Shown piece by piece: positions 20,333-30,388 of a stretch of 62,585 nt of DNA (positions within the stretch are counted from its first letter, which is position 1; the number at the start of each line of letters is the position of its first letter). The notes beneath the pieces are model-generated. The model saw only the letters and a program-made list of their open reading frames with translations, made no database searches and was not told where the DNA came from. The position numbers were made by a program, and so were the translations under genes. The stretch covers positions 3,833,212 through 3,895,796 of the forward strand of contig NC_090616.1 in the NCBI RefSeq assembly GCF_004359215.1. Direction: 5' to 3'. This stretch comes from Bremia lactucae (Eukaryota; Oomycota; Peronosporomycetes; Peronosporales; Peronosporaceae).

Positions 20333-20612
20333 GTACACCCCGTTACATCTCATGTAGCGACACACCCCGTTACAGTAGGTGAGTTGCATCGAAACTTATC
20401 GTACAGAAGCGTTCAGAGTAAGGTTTCTAAATAGCTAAGGGGGCTTTAGCTTCCAAAGGTAATTCAACATTAGAAAGTAAAATTGTAATAATATATTTAG
20501 TATCCTGCGTAACGATCTTCTATCTATATTAATACTGAGTAAGTATGGCGCCTCCTTGCGCACCGCACAATCGGGTCTTGAAACGCCTGGCGGGGTTGAT
20601 TTATACTAAAAC

Positions 20613-21215
20613 TAACCAATCAATAGAGATTCAATTTTGACGAAGTTCTCTTAATGGAACCCGCACCCCTCATTACACTATGGAGAATTTCGGCTACAGG
20701 GCCTCCTCCCACCCAACTATCACACACCTTCGGTGCGGGTTGACAGGGCGGCCATCCATTGGATGGTTGCTCGTCTGCTTTTCAGCCTATCTCCGGCGAT
20801 GTGTCATCGTACCGCGGTATCAATTCACGTACCTCCCGGTCCCAGTTCCAGTGCTTAACCAACGTCGGTAGCTTAGGGGTTACGGGGTCGGGGCGACTGT
20901 GATTGTTAAGCAGCCTCTTATCTGGGCAGTGCCTGGGCGGGTGACGGGTCTAACATGAACGGAAACCTCGGGTAGTACCACTCCTGGGTCGGGCGCCGGG
21001 AGGTGTAATGGACAACCCGGGAGCTGGGTAGGGAGCCGCTACGTCGTGTCGCATACCGTGACACGATAGGTAAACTGCCTTGTCTCGCACCCGGACCCGA
21101 AAAGTCCCAAAGACTGTGGGCACAACCACCCCCCCGGGGGCGGCTGGAACTTGAAAAACCCAGTTCCAGTGCTTAACCACTCGGCCACTGAGGTTGGTTT
21201 AACCAATCAATAGAG
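20613..21215. repeat. 16-bp target site duplication of second SINE
   Basis: TAACCAATCAATAGAG at 20613-20628 and 21200-21215. Confidence 0.85.
20629..21199 (-). mobile_element. Probable tRNA-derived, possibly dimeric SINE (571 bp)
   Basis: On minus, an A box TGGCCGAGTGG (21177-21187) lies about 12 bp from the 5' end, as in a tRNA-Ser/Leu head, followed by an anticodon-arm-like hairpin CTGGAACT/AGTTCCAG. GGTTAAGCACTGGAACTGGG recurs 324 bp later (near 20842-20861), suggesting two head-like units. I cannot see a clear B box. The 16-bp duplication at both ends supports retroposition. The 76-codon minus frame at 20950-21180 is not considered a gene. Confidence 0.6.
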
Positions 21216-21340
21216 CAAATGTCTTATTGCATCAATAATATCAAATTTGGTATTATTGAAACTATTCAAGTCAAAATTAATAAAGAGTATAATTTTGTAC
21301 TTCTTTTTTTTATTTCCTATCATAGAAAATAATAATTATG

Positions 21341-21636
21341 TCGTTAGAAGTGAAGCAGGCGCGATTTAAAAGTGATGACACCTCTTCAATGACGCATTCT
21401 TCGTACGGTGCCATCATTCATGAAGCATCAAAAGCCCACTTCTGCGCTTGCTGTAGCTTGTTCAGTTTTTGCAAAGAAGCGAGCAGACAAAACCTTACAT
21501 ATCCATCATAAAGATGACCTCTTTTTAAATTTATGTCGCAGTCTTTTCTTGCGATTGGTTATCTTTGCCACTAAGATTTTTTCTGATGGTGAAAACGTCA
21601 CGTTTTCCGATAATCTAATTATCACGTTGTATAGAT
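21341..21636. other. 3' flank of protease-like gene, no gene seen
   Basis: About 300 bp between the truncated LTR-II and the stop codon of the minus-strand gene. The 98-codon plus frame at 21408-21704 runs antisense into that gene and has no recognisable domain. The sequence probably contains the 3' UTR and polyadenylation signals of the gene. Confidence 0.4.
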
Positions 21637-22517
21637 TCAAGCCTCGCAAAAGTGCGGCGGCAGCTCAATTCCGGTTAAAAGTAAGCCGTCTGGTGATTCT
21701 ATAAATTGTCTAACGTCACTTGCCGGAATGAAGGCCACATGGCCCGCCAGCGACTGTCGCAGCTGCGAAGCCGCATGCGCTGCGTTGTCACAAATTAAGG
21801 GCTTTTCGTCGCCTTGTTCTGCTATTGGGACAATACCCTCAACCACTCCCACACACTCTTTCGTGACTTTTCCTATCACGGCCCCTCCGCACATCCCCTC
21901 CTCCAACAACTCCTGACTCCATGCAAACTCTTGTCCGCTGGAACTTCGTCCAACAAAGCGTCCCGATACCGTCGTACAGGTATGATAATTGTCTGACTTC
22001 TTATCTATACAGTTATGATGTCTGTGGCCTGAAAAGACAACGGCATCGCCACTTTCACATGGTGTTTGTTGTAAAGTTAGCGGCTGCAGCTTAAATTTTT
22101 GCTCTACAGTTCGCCAGCTCTCAAGTGCGGTGGAATCTTTTAGCGTTAGCAGGGCTAAATCTCGACTTTTGTGTGTATGCACCTGAGGAGCCAGCGGTAG
22201 CTCCAAGAGCACCGCTGGCCTCAAATTAGCATCATTTATGCTCAGGAGCTGCAGTGAATGCTGCACATGATTCTCGTTCACGTATTGCAGCCATTCCCAC
22301 GTGGCTGAAAAGTATTTAGGAAACATCCACGGACATGCTACATGCTTGCACGTAACAATGTCCAACGAAGAGCCATTAGAGTTATGCAAAACGACAGCTG
22401 AACCACTGAAACAAATTAGATTTTAGTTTCAATTTAAAGGAATATGCCAGTTGATAGTTGCTCGCTTCGCAGCAACTAAAAAATTAGGCACCTGCTTAGA
22501 TAGTCAAGAGTTGTCAT
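21637..22517 (-). CDS. Trypsin-like-fold peptidase with cysteine nucleophile, two exons
   Basis: Two exons, 22492-22517 and 21637-22405, with an 86-bp GT-AG intron (acceptor TTTGTTTCAG), giving 264 residues. The first exon codes M-T-T-L-D-Y-L-S; the join gives S-S-G-S-A-V-V-L, the usual first strand of a chymotrypsin-fold protease. Catalytic-type residues: His30 (V-T-C-K-H-V), Asp91 (S-R-D-L-A-L-L) and, where trypsins have G-D-S-G-G, Cys181 in G-M-C-G-G-A-V. His/Asp/Cys triads of this type are known in viral 3C-like proteases and in some uncharacterised eukaryotic proteins. No signal peptide or membrane segment, so probably intracellular. Substrate unknown. A pseudoprotease is possible. The intron model is from splice signals and frame fit only. 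Confidence 0.75.
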
Positions 22518-22911
22518 GCCTTCATATGGCAGGCAGAAGCGCGTCGTGAGCGATAAAACAGAGCGACAGCTTCGAATGACCATTTAACTTTGTTGAGTGC
22601 GCAATTAAAGATAAAAATGGAAGTATTGCACAATTGTGGATATCAAAAGATGGCCAAATCTTTTTTTCAGCTTTAATTATTTTAAACTTTTCAATAACTA
22701 AATATTAATTAGCAAAATTGTCCTTTTCCTTCAAAAGAGAGTTGAGTATGATTCATGAAAATTTCTCAAAAAGGCCTTCAATTTGAAGAGTCTCCAATCA
22801 GTAAGAAAAGGATGAGTTCCTCAATAAAACGCGAAATAATCCAAATACTTATCATCGTATCGCTTTCCTATTTTTTTCTGTAAAATGTTTTCTACAGCAA
22901 AATAATTTATT
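22518..22911. promoter_or_regulatory. Divergent intergenic region between two host genes
   Basis: A 394-bp, A/T-rich spacer between oppositely oriented start codons. TCATTCG on minus at about 22574-22580 is one base from the oomycete initiator YCAYTYY for the protease-like gene. I see no repeat or element sequence in it. Confidence 0.4.
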
Positions 22912-23577
22912 ATGACTACCTTCATCACGGCAGCCCGCGAGTTGCAAGCTTTGCTATGCGATGTCGGCGAAGACTTTGTCGTGCGCTACCTAGACTTATC
23001 CGCAAAAATTTCGGTACAGATGCTCTGCCATAACGATATCAGATTTGAGGCCGATATCAGCAGCATATCCAGCGCCGAGCAGCGGAACCTGATTGCGCTC
23101 TCTGCAATCTTGCGGCGGCTGCTGGAGGCGGCAACACGTGATCGTATGACGTTCCTGTTACCTCATATTAGTAACGATAAGGAACAGCTGTCGTCATCAC
23201 GTAGAATAGAGCAGAATATTCTCAAAAGCCTTCCTGAGGCCATTTCACTACGATTCCGCCAATTACTGGCAACTTACTGGGACGTACTAAATGAGGCTGG
23301 AAGCAAAGCATCATTCTTGCTGCCAAGTGCGCAGCTGATGCATTGGAACGTAATAAAGGACGGTGGTGGCAATCGACGGATTTTACTTCGACTACAGACA
23401 TCGGACGGCAGGACAAGAAAGATTCACGTGCCATTCAAGCAGTACCACGAGCTCCGACACAGCGTGGCCTTGATACTGAAGGATATGAATCAGGTGGAAA
23501 GACATCCAATCATGCGGCTCACTTCCAATGAACAGAAAAGACGAACGGAAGCCGCGCGAATAAATGATGTGCCTTAA
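22912..23577 (+). CDS. COMMD5: COMM domain-containing protein 5-like
   Basis: 221 residues, single exon. The C-terminal COMM domain spans about residues 143-205: a tryptophan strand (L-M-H-W-N-V-I-K-D), L-L-R-L-Q-T-S-D-G, then the helix E-L-R-H-S-V-A-L-I-L-K-D-M-N-Q-V-E, which closely resembles the end of animal COMMD5 (E-L-R-Y-S-V-A-L-V-L-K-E-M). The N-terminal part is helical, as in the family, and the length fits COMMD proteins (about 190-225). COMMD proteins form a hetero-decameric ring in the Commander complex, which recycles endosomal membrane cargo with retriever and the CCDC22/CCDC93 pair. Other COMMD paralogues are possible but the signature favours COMMD5. No breaks; start ATG follows an A/T-rich leader. 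Confidence 0.8.
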   Translation: MTTFITAARELQALLCDVGEDFVVRYLDLSAKISVQMLCHNDIRFEADISSISSAEQRNLIALSAILRRLLEAATRDRMTFLLPHISNDKEQLSSSRRIEQNILKSLPEAISLRFRQLLATYWDVLNEAGSKASFLLPSAQLMHWNVIKDGGGNRRILLRLQTSDGRTRKIHVPFKQYHELRHSVALILKDMNQVERHPIMRLTSNEQKRRTEAARINDVP

Positions 23578-23606
23578 CGTTACGTTTAAACGTTGCTAAT
23601 AGTCCC

Positions 23607-24763
23607 TTAATTTTTCATTTTCTTTTTGCTGTTAGAGAAACACTCGCCCCAGATGCACACAGTATTTCCGCGCATAATTTGCGAAAAGTCTTCAAACGTG
23701 TAACTTTGGCGGTTCCGGCCCTCTTCCTCCGCAATCTTTTTGTCCTTGATTTGAGCCTCCACTGCCGCCTTGAGCATATTTGTAGGTGTGGCAACGATGT
23801 ACTCTTGGAATGGGTACTTTACATCTTCCTTAGCCAATACCCGTTTTTCGGACGGAACTTGATACGTATTAAGCAACAGATGCAACAAGCGCTCCAGCTT
23901 CTCGCTGGGGATTTCACGCGTGTTAGATTCCTCCATCTCCTCGCAAGAACTCAGTGCTTCGCCTGGCGGTGCATCTGTTGCTAGGTTGAATAGCATTCGT
24001 AGTCGCTCATCCACCGTACCCTTTACTGCCATTGAAAATGCCACCATCTGCGCATCGACGTCACTTTTTTGATCGCCATCCGTCTCAAGACATAAAAGCA
24101 CTCGCTCAAGATGGTATCCCTTGCTCACTCCTGTCGGACAAACCTGGGTCAACTTGTAGCTCAAGTATTGATCAAAATGTTGCATCGAGGCCTTAGACGA
24201 CGGAAATGCCTTTTTTACACCGTCTCTTACGTCCTCAAAAGTTTTACATCTGTCACAAATTCAGGATGGCATTAAATTCATACTCACGACGTATTTTTTA
24301 CCAGTCGACCTTACGTTATGTTATTACTGGACCGCAGCTCCCAAGCTTCGTAGGGCGAAATGACGGCCGCCTCTGCGATTTTGTCTTGCAATTTCTCAAA
24401 GTTCTTTTTACCACGCGAGCCTCGGTATATGTAAAGACCGATGCCTAACAAGATGCCACCTAATGTCACTCCCGGGTTGCGACTAAACCATCCAGGTTTA
24501 TATTTGGGCGTCTCCTCCCCACTTTTGCCGGTGTCTGTATTAAATTTCAACTTAGATGAACGAGATGTAGCAGTGTTTAATGCTGGTAGAGTAAAATTTG
24601 CCGTTTGCGATTGCCGCCACCGCTGCGAGTGGCCCGGAGGTGCGCGAAGATGACGTTTGATGCGAAGCATGTGAAAATGTGATGTAAAACCACACGACAT
24701 TTCTATTACGTGTGACCAAGCATTTTCTACACAATTCATTGAGTGCCCGCTAAAGCAATCCAT
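23607..24763 (-). CDS. Membrane-anchored protein with probable mitochondrial presequence, two exons
   Basis: Exons 24315-24763 and 23607-24249, joined over a 65-bp intron (donor GTAAGG, acceptor TTTGTGACAG); the join keeps frame and gives 363 residues from the first ATG. A better start may be the ATG at 24670, giving M-L-R-I-K-R-H-L-R-A-P, an arginine-rich amphipathic presequence. One membrane segment at residues 98-113 (G-V-T-L-G-G-I-L-L-G-I-G-L-Y-I-Y) is followed by a K/R-rich stop-transfer. The rest is soluble, helical and acidic, with an EF-hand-like E-T-D-G-D-Q-K-S-D-V-D (no canonical loop) and a C-terminal I-W-G-E-C-F. I do not recognise a named family. It faces the COMMD5-like gene tail to tail, 29 bp apart. 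Confidence 0.7.
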
Positions 24764-24923
24764 TCAGTGTAACAGAGCACGTTTCGCTAGTACTAGCTAC
24801 CATTCACTCATAACATTGAAGGCAAAGCTGCCTATAAATACTTCACGTGCACGGCGTGCAGAGGAAGGGTTTTAAGTTGCTAAGAGCTCTTAGCAACTAA
24901 AGCTCAATGATAAGGATCTAACG
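24764..24923. other. 5' flank of the two-exon gene with palindrome and LTR scrap
   Basis: CTTCACGTGCACGGCGTGCA at 24841 resembles the end of LTR-III. A perfect 24-bp palindrome (arms AGTTGCTAAGAG and CTCTTAGCAACT) is at 24875-24898. The core promoter for the minus gene should be here, but I cannot point to it. Confidence 0.5.
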
Positions 24924-25367
24924 TGTAACGGGGCACTGCCGACTTGTAATGCTTCAGTACAAGTCCACTTCGCACTGCCTCAGTGCGAGTGGTGCCTCAC
25001 GTCACTTCACGTACACTAGTACGTGCAGAGGAAGTCTTCTCTATAAAACACTTACTTTAAAGAGGGTTAAATGAAAACTGTATTTAATATAATTAAGTTC
25101 CTCTTGTCTATCTACTTAAAATACTAACTTTACTATGAGCTAATACAAAATATGTACTAAAAGTTTTACCTGTCTTTCTCTTTGTGCGCGTCCAGCGCTG
25201 ACTGGACCACGGAGAAAGTAGATATAATGGTCTATATATACCAATAGATAAGCCTTTAAAATATTACCATGTAAAGTAATATTCATCAAATATTATCTAC
25301 CTTTTAGATAATGTATTAATTAACAACCTTTAAGTGTTGATTTCATGTAACAATACACCCCGTTACA
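24924..25367 (-). mobile_element. LTR-III, complete 3' LTR of element E
   Basis: 444 bp. On plus it begins TGTAACGGGG and ends CCCCGTTACA, a 10-bp terminal inverted repeat. The interior side (25368-25379) is the purine tract GGGGAGGGGTGA on minus. Flanking 5-mers (taacg / interior) give no target duplication test at this end alone. Confidence 0.85.
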
Positions 25368-25437
25368 TCACCCCTCCCCATAAACGACAATCACTCCGAC
25401 TGTCATTGGGTAGAGTGGTCACTATTAGACCACTTTA

Positions 25438-25833
25438 TTAAAAACGATGTTGATTGGTCAGATTCATCATCTTTAATTCTATTACATTGTTAACAAGTCC
25501 ATGCGGCGCCTTCGGCTGCGGTTCATGCAGCCGCAGGCGACGCATTATTGTCTCTTGCGGCAGACGTTCCGTCTGCCGAAGTGTAATCTTCTCCCGCAAG
25601 TCTAAATATTGCGGGTGAACGTGGTGATACACAACGTGAATGCGACCCCTCTTCAGAGGTCGACTACGAATTCGAATCGGACGAAATGGCCGACTCGGGG
25701 AGAATAGAACAGTCGCCTGATCATCGTCAGGCGGCTGATTATGAGCCTTCGAATGAGGGGGCTCATCCGAGTAGACGTGCTGGTAGCATTCGCTACAGCA
25801 TGTTCGGTTCCGACGATGATGATGATTCCTCAT
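25438..25833 (-). other. Sense-strand open frame at the 3' end of element E
   Basis: 131 codons without a stop, ending just before the polypurine tract (R-G-R-I-H-V-V-Y-H-H-V-H-P-Q-Y-L; L-P-Q-E-T-I-M-R-R). The equivalent frame is also open at about 40100-40350 on plus next to another LTR-III. It lies opposite the antisense ORF, so for LTR-III the coding strand is not settled. No domain recognised. Confidence 0.35.
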
Positions 25834-26570
25834 CGCGCAGCACCGTCTCCCGTGCCGTCACCCGCACATATTTTTGTGCGTGGTGATAACGATTGGCGTG
25901 AGCCATCGTGATAAAAATTCTTGTGGGACCCCTGCTTCAGTGGGTACCACTCAGCGGTTCGTAGACACTAAAATGTCTCGCCTTGCCCCTGAGGAGAAGC
26001 CGTGGCTTTTACCTGAGCAGCTCATTAATAGCTTGTTTGGAGAGACTACTCCTCACAATAAATGTCCCTTATTTATTGCGACAAAGCTACATGGCCTTGA
26101 TCCCAGCGCGAAGAAATTTCGCGCTGAGGAAGATTTTTATCTCGATGCTTTTTTCAAGCATCGATGGTAAAGTGGCAACAATGAGCACGATAAAGTCTCG
26201 CTTATGCAAGCCTGGAGCGCGATCATTCGCAATGTCAAGACATTGGACGCGAAGCTTGGCTTCAAAAACTTAACGCGATTCGCGTTGAGTTTGAGAAACG
26301 AACTCCTACCGGGGCAAGGTGTAAATTGCATCGGTTGTCACGTGAGGCAGGACTTCCATGCCTCACGTGGGGTGATCCCTATCCGTGTTGTGTGGACAAC
26401 ACGAAGCGAGTAGAAGGGGATGTCTTTTCCCTTTCTTTGCCCTGGGGAAGAGCTCGCATCTTAATCGAGATACGCGATGCGATTGACGTTTTGCAATCGA
26501 TTTACAGGCGCCAAGGGCGCGTGTTTTCCGATGGACCTTCTGATCCATTGGATAGGTCTTGTCATACTGA
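25500..26570 (+). pseudogene. Antisense ORF of LTR-III element E
   Basis: Plus-strand frame pieces from near the polypurine tract toward the chromodomain: E-V-D-Y-E-F-E-S-D-E-M-A-D-S-G-R (about 25660-25710), an Asp/Ser run (F-G-S-D-D-D-D-D-S-S-S, 25800), then M-S-R-L-A-P-E-E-K-P-W, a core with N-V-K-T-L-D-A-K-L-G-F and K-L-H-R-L-S-R-E-A-G-L-P-C-L-T-W-G-D at about 26320-26385, and F-S-D-G-P-S at 26525. It meets the minus-strand chromodomain tail, with about 100 bp of overlap. At least three stops or frameshifts. Function unknown. Confidence 0.55.
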
Positions 26571-26736
26571 CAACGAGGCCCTCAACGTCAGCAACCAGCT
26601 GGGAACGAGGTTCCCAGCTGTCATGTGAAGGTGGATAACCGCGCCAACGAACAAGATAACTCGTTCGCTGCCCCTTCACATCACGGTGGTTTTTGATACG
26701 TTCCACAAGGAAACGTTGACCACCGTGGGAATCCAC
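26461..26736 (-). pseudogene. Chromodomain of element E
   Basis: G-G-Q-R-F-L-V-E-R-I-K-N-H-R-D-V-K, then T-S-Y-L-V-R-W-R-G-Y-P-P-S-H-D-S-W-E-P-R-S-Q-L (split here by residue), then a 40-residue tail to the stop at 26461. The domain itself has no break. Confidence 0.85.
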
Positions 26737-26968
26737 GAATGGTTGTGGCGAGGGAGTAAAAATATTATCCGACCCATGTGTCGGATCTAGAGTCTAAGAT
26801 CGACAAACTCGATCGCTTCCTCCCTGATTTGGAGGAAGGACTGGATCACGAGCGCGGTAAGCGTCGCTCGTTAGAGCAGACGGTGCAGACTCATCATATT
26901 GAACGGTTGGAAGACCGTCCGAAGAGTGCGTACTCCATGTCGGAGTACGAACGGAGTTATCGCTGTCG

Positions 26969-28456
26969 TCAGCTCATCGCGGTTTCGAGGATCTTGGACC
27001 CGACATGAGAATCTCCAGATTCAGCATGAGAATCTGGTTCGTGACCACAAGAATCTTTTGGGGATTCTTTAAAAGGGTGGTCAGATCCATCCTCGGAAGA
27101 AACCGCGTACTGATGGTACGGGCGGGGCCGACCGCCGTAAAACGTAGGATGCCTTTGCATCCTACGTGGCAATTATATTGTGTACGAATTGCCTCTGCGA
27201 TGTATTACGCGAAATGGCCCAATGAACGTGGGTAGCAGTTTACTGCTACCCACATTAGTGACTAAACGCTTAGGTAGGTTTACAGTAGAGAGTAGTACTA
27301 GGTCATTAATTTCAAATGAAAGAACGTTTGCTCTGCCATGTTTGTCTGCGTTCCGTTTTTGACGGTCCACCGCGTAAGCAATGGAATTCTGTACAAAACG
27401 GATTATTCATTATCGAGTCAGCAGAAATTCCTCTGCTGACTCAAGTTTTTTGTCTTTTTCAGTGCGTTTTGTGCGCACTGCCATGAGAACTTTCTCATCT
27501 TCGATGTCGATTTTTTTTTCTTCACTCGCGTCGTTGTTAACTTCGACGCGTGATTAGCCAGAAATGGTTTGCTCGTGCGAGTCCACCCCACCACTTAAAC
27601 TAGAGGATCCCTTTAATTGGGTGAGTATGCGTGGATGGCGTAAGCCATTCACGAAGAGGATTTATGCGTTGTAGACGCATGCACCAAATTATTGATGTCG
27701 AATTCAACCATCAGTAAAAACTCGCTTCAATTCGGATACGATTGGACGTAACCTCGAAGTATCTCATCGAAGACGCGATTTACGCGTTCTGTTTGACCAT
27801 CTGTTTCTGGGCGATCGGATGTTGACATAGTCAGCCGTATTCCGAGAGATCGGAACACGGATTGCCAGACTCCGCCGTGAACCGTGGATCTCTATCCGAG
27901 ACCAATTCACGCGGTAGACCGTGGAGTTTGAATATTGTGTTGATAAAGACACGGGCACAGCCCGGAGCCGTAATCGACTCTGGTAGTACAGCAAGATGTA
28001 CCATCTTGCTGAATCTGTCTACAAAAACTAGGATTCCAGTGTTTTTGGGATCGGCTTCGAGAAAACCGAAGACGAAGTCCATAGATACGGACTGCCAACA
28101 CTCTGCCGGAATTAATACAGGTTGGAGAGGCGCACTGGACGAAGGGCTAGGCTGTACACGTTGATATACCTCCCAAGCACGAATGTACTTTGCGCACGAG
28201 CTGATACTGGCGGGGCCAGTAAAAGTCGCGACTGACTGTGAAATAAGTCTTCTCACGTCCACGATTCCACTTGTTGGAGCATCGTGACACTCATACATGA
28301 AGCGCAAGCGCAAATCATTGTGAGTTGGGTCGACGATACGTGGGGTGTCGCCGGCAACGGCTGTGTAATACAATAAGCCGTTGCGCGTTGTGTATCGATC
28401 GGATGACGATCGATATAAAGCCGGTAAATCCTTAAAAGATTTTCGGATGGATTCAT
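26969..28456 (-). pseudogene. Integrase of element E
   Basis: H2C2 zinc region and core are open over 180 codons at 27831-28373 (M-Y-E-C-H-D-A-P, then S-V-S-M-D-F-V-F-G-F, V-D-R-F-S-K-M-V-H-L-A, V-S-D-R-D-P-R-F-T). T-D-G-Q-T-E-R-V-N-R-V follows at about 27760-27800 in another frame, and the C-terminal domain at 27173-27370 (K-L-L-P-T-F-I-G-P-F-R-V-I-H-R-R-G-N). Frameshifts separate the parts; the zinc-binding histidine region is partly replaced (T-S-G-I-V-D-V-R-R). Confidence 0.75.
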
Positions 28457-28499
28457 TTGCTAATCCATTAAATGCAGAAGGTCTTTTTAATCTGTGTAG

Positions 28500-30386
28500 G
28501 CTTGTTTTATGTCATCAAACAAGGTTGAAGACGGAACACTCATAGTAAGTGTTGCAACAGTGGGATTATTTTCACTGCTGGAGTGCACTGCCGACTCGAA
28601 TTGGGTCGGCGTGATAACGCATCAGCAACGAGATTAAGTCGTCCTGGTTTATATTCCTCGGAGAAATTATACTCCGCGAAAAAGGATAGCCACCTCGTCA
28701 TTCTTTGCGAGAGGTGTGGGCTATTTACGGCCGTGCGTAATGACGCATGGTCCGTATATACATAAACGGTCTATCTCCGAGGAGATAGGCAGTGCATACT
28801 TCATGACAAGAACTTCCTTGTCATGCACTAGGTAATTGCGTTCAGCAGGTTGCAGCTGACGCGATTGGGAAAGGACGACGCGCTCCGCGCCGTCTGTATC
28901 GTATTACATTAACGCACAGCCAATCGCGAAATTGCTGGCGTTACAGACCACATGAAATCGTCTGTCGTGATCTGCAATCGCCAAGATGGGCGATTGCATC
29001 AAGCTTTGCTTGATACCTTCAAAGGAACGCTGGCAATCAGCGTTCCATAACCATATATTGTCTCTTTTAAAGAGACGAGAGAGATGAACTGTCATCTCGG
29101 CAGAATTGCGTGAGTACTTGTGCAAGTACGCCGCTAATCAAAGGAACTTTCTAAGTCCCTTGACATCGAATGGAACTGGCCAGTCGGTATTTGCCCTGAT
29201 CTTTTCGTAATTAGGACGCACGCCGTGTCAGTGGCCACTGCTTCATGACACAATATCTCGAGCCCGGTTTGAGCTCGATCTCATGTCGGATGCCTTTAGC
29301 CTTAGGCTACTCGCACGGAACTGCTTTGGGGAATACATCTTTGAATTCAATCAAATCTTTGTATAAAGAATTTGTCTAAAGTTACTCAGAGGATGGAGAA
29401 GTATATCTCTCAATCCGAGTGTTCACATCGAGAACACTTTCGTCGATCAATTAGCTGCTGAAAACCCGTTTGTTCTCTACAAACTTTTTCGCTATCCGAA
29501 TATCGGTTACGCATTCGTCCTCTTTGACGAAAACGCAGATCCTCTTGATTCTACCACTATGCAGATCTCTCAAGAACTGCTTGGTTTTTAGGGTTTTAAT
29601 TGAGTTATCTCCGAAGTTAACATCGGAGGCGCATACAGATCAAGAGTATAAGCGCCTTTTCTTGATCCGTTATTAACCAAGACATTCAACGTCTCGGTTT
29701 CTTCCTGGTATTTGTCAATAGGCTGTCGAGGGATCAATCCCTCGGAATGCTGAATTCTAGTCAATTCAGCATTAATTATTCAAGTTTTTTTTTTCTAAAG
29801 TATGTGGGGACTTATTCCTTCAACGTCTTACCGACTGTGATTGCGCTATCACAGTCGGGTCCTCTACCGTCGACTCTCTACTTGACCTAGGATCATCGTG
29901 TTGCCCCTTTTGAACAACCGGTATATTCCTTGAATGTTGCTCGCTAGACGCACATTCATGTCTCAATCCACTCGACTTATTTGAGTGGTGGACCTTCGGC
30001 GCTGCATGTGTATTCGCACAGCCGCCGGCAGCTGACTCCACAGGGTGATTAGTAATCACACTGTGATCTTGTGCAGTTGTACTAACGACCGTAGCTTAAG
30101 TAAGGCCATCGCTCTCCCTCGTAGCACATCCACACGCTTGTGAACGCTCCAAAATGTTCATTAGATGGTCATCTCATTAACAAGTGGCAGGCATCTTTAC
30201 GGATCGATGCTGCCAGTTGATCCTTGGCTCATATTTTCTGAGCCAAGGCAAACCTAGGATGACATCAAATTTGTCATCCAAATCCAGTACGATGATGATT
30301 TCATCATACTGTAAATCTGTTAACGTGTAGTTAAATTTCACTACGCGTTTCGTTACTGTTATCGATGCGCCTGTTGCTAGACGCAC
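28500..30386 (-). pseudogene. Retropepsin, linker, RT remnant and RNase H of element E
   Basis: Retropepsin C-part at 30177-30386 (R-L-A-T-G-A-S-I-T-V-T-K-R; V-I-L-G-L-P-W-L-R-K-Y-E-P-R-I-N-W). At about 29230-29270, R-Y-C-V-M-K-Q-W jumps directly to R-P-N-Y-E-K-I-R-A-N-T-D-W-P-V-P, so about 1 kb of RT including Y-F-D-D is missing. RNase H at 28904-29125 (I-L-A-I-A-D-H-D-R-R-F-H-V-V-C-N-A-S-N-F). Confidence 0.75.
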
Positions 30387-30388
30387 AG

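Larger units (their letters stand above)
20333..21340 (-). mobile_element. LTR-II, split by a SINE and truncated
   Basis: The first part (20333-20578) matches 10305-10550 without visible change; from 20579 the match to the other copy drops sharply. A 571-bp insertion lies at 20629-21199. The LTR continues to about 21340, where it stops about 20-30 bp short of the expected TGTAAC end against host-gene flank. Confidence 0.7.

Noticed and set aside
20950..21180. 76-codon minus-strand ORF
   Set aside because: It lies wholly within the second SINE-like insertion and has no domain; GC-rich DNA gives long frames by chance.
21408..21704. 98-codon plus-strand ORF
   Set aside because: Overlaps the 3' end of the protease-like gene in antisense and shows no recognisable motif.
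27228..27253. Hairpin with 12-bp arms
   Set aside because: It coincides with conserved integrase codons (N-V-G-S-S-K-L-L-P) present without the hairpin in relatives, so it is chance within coding sequence.
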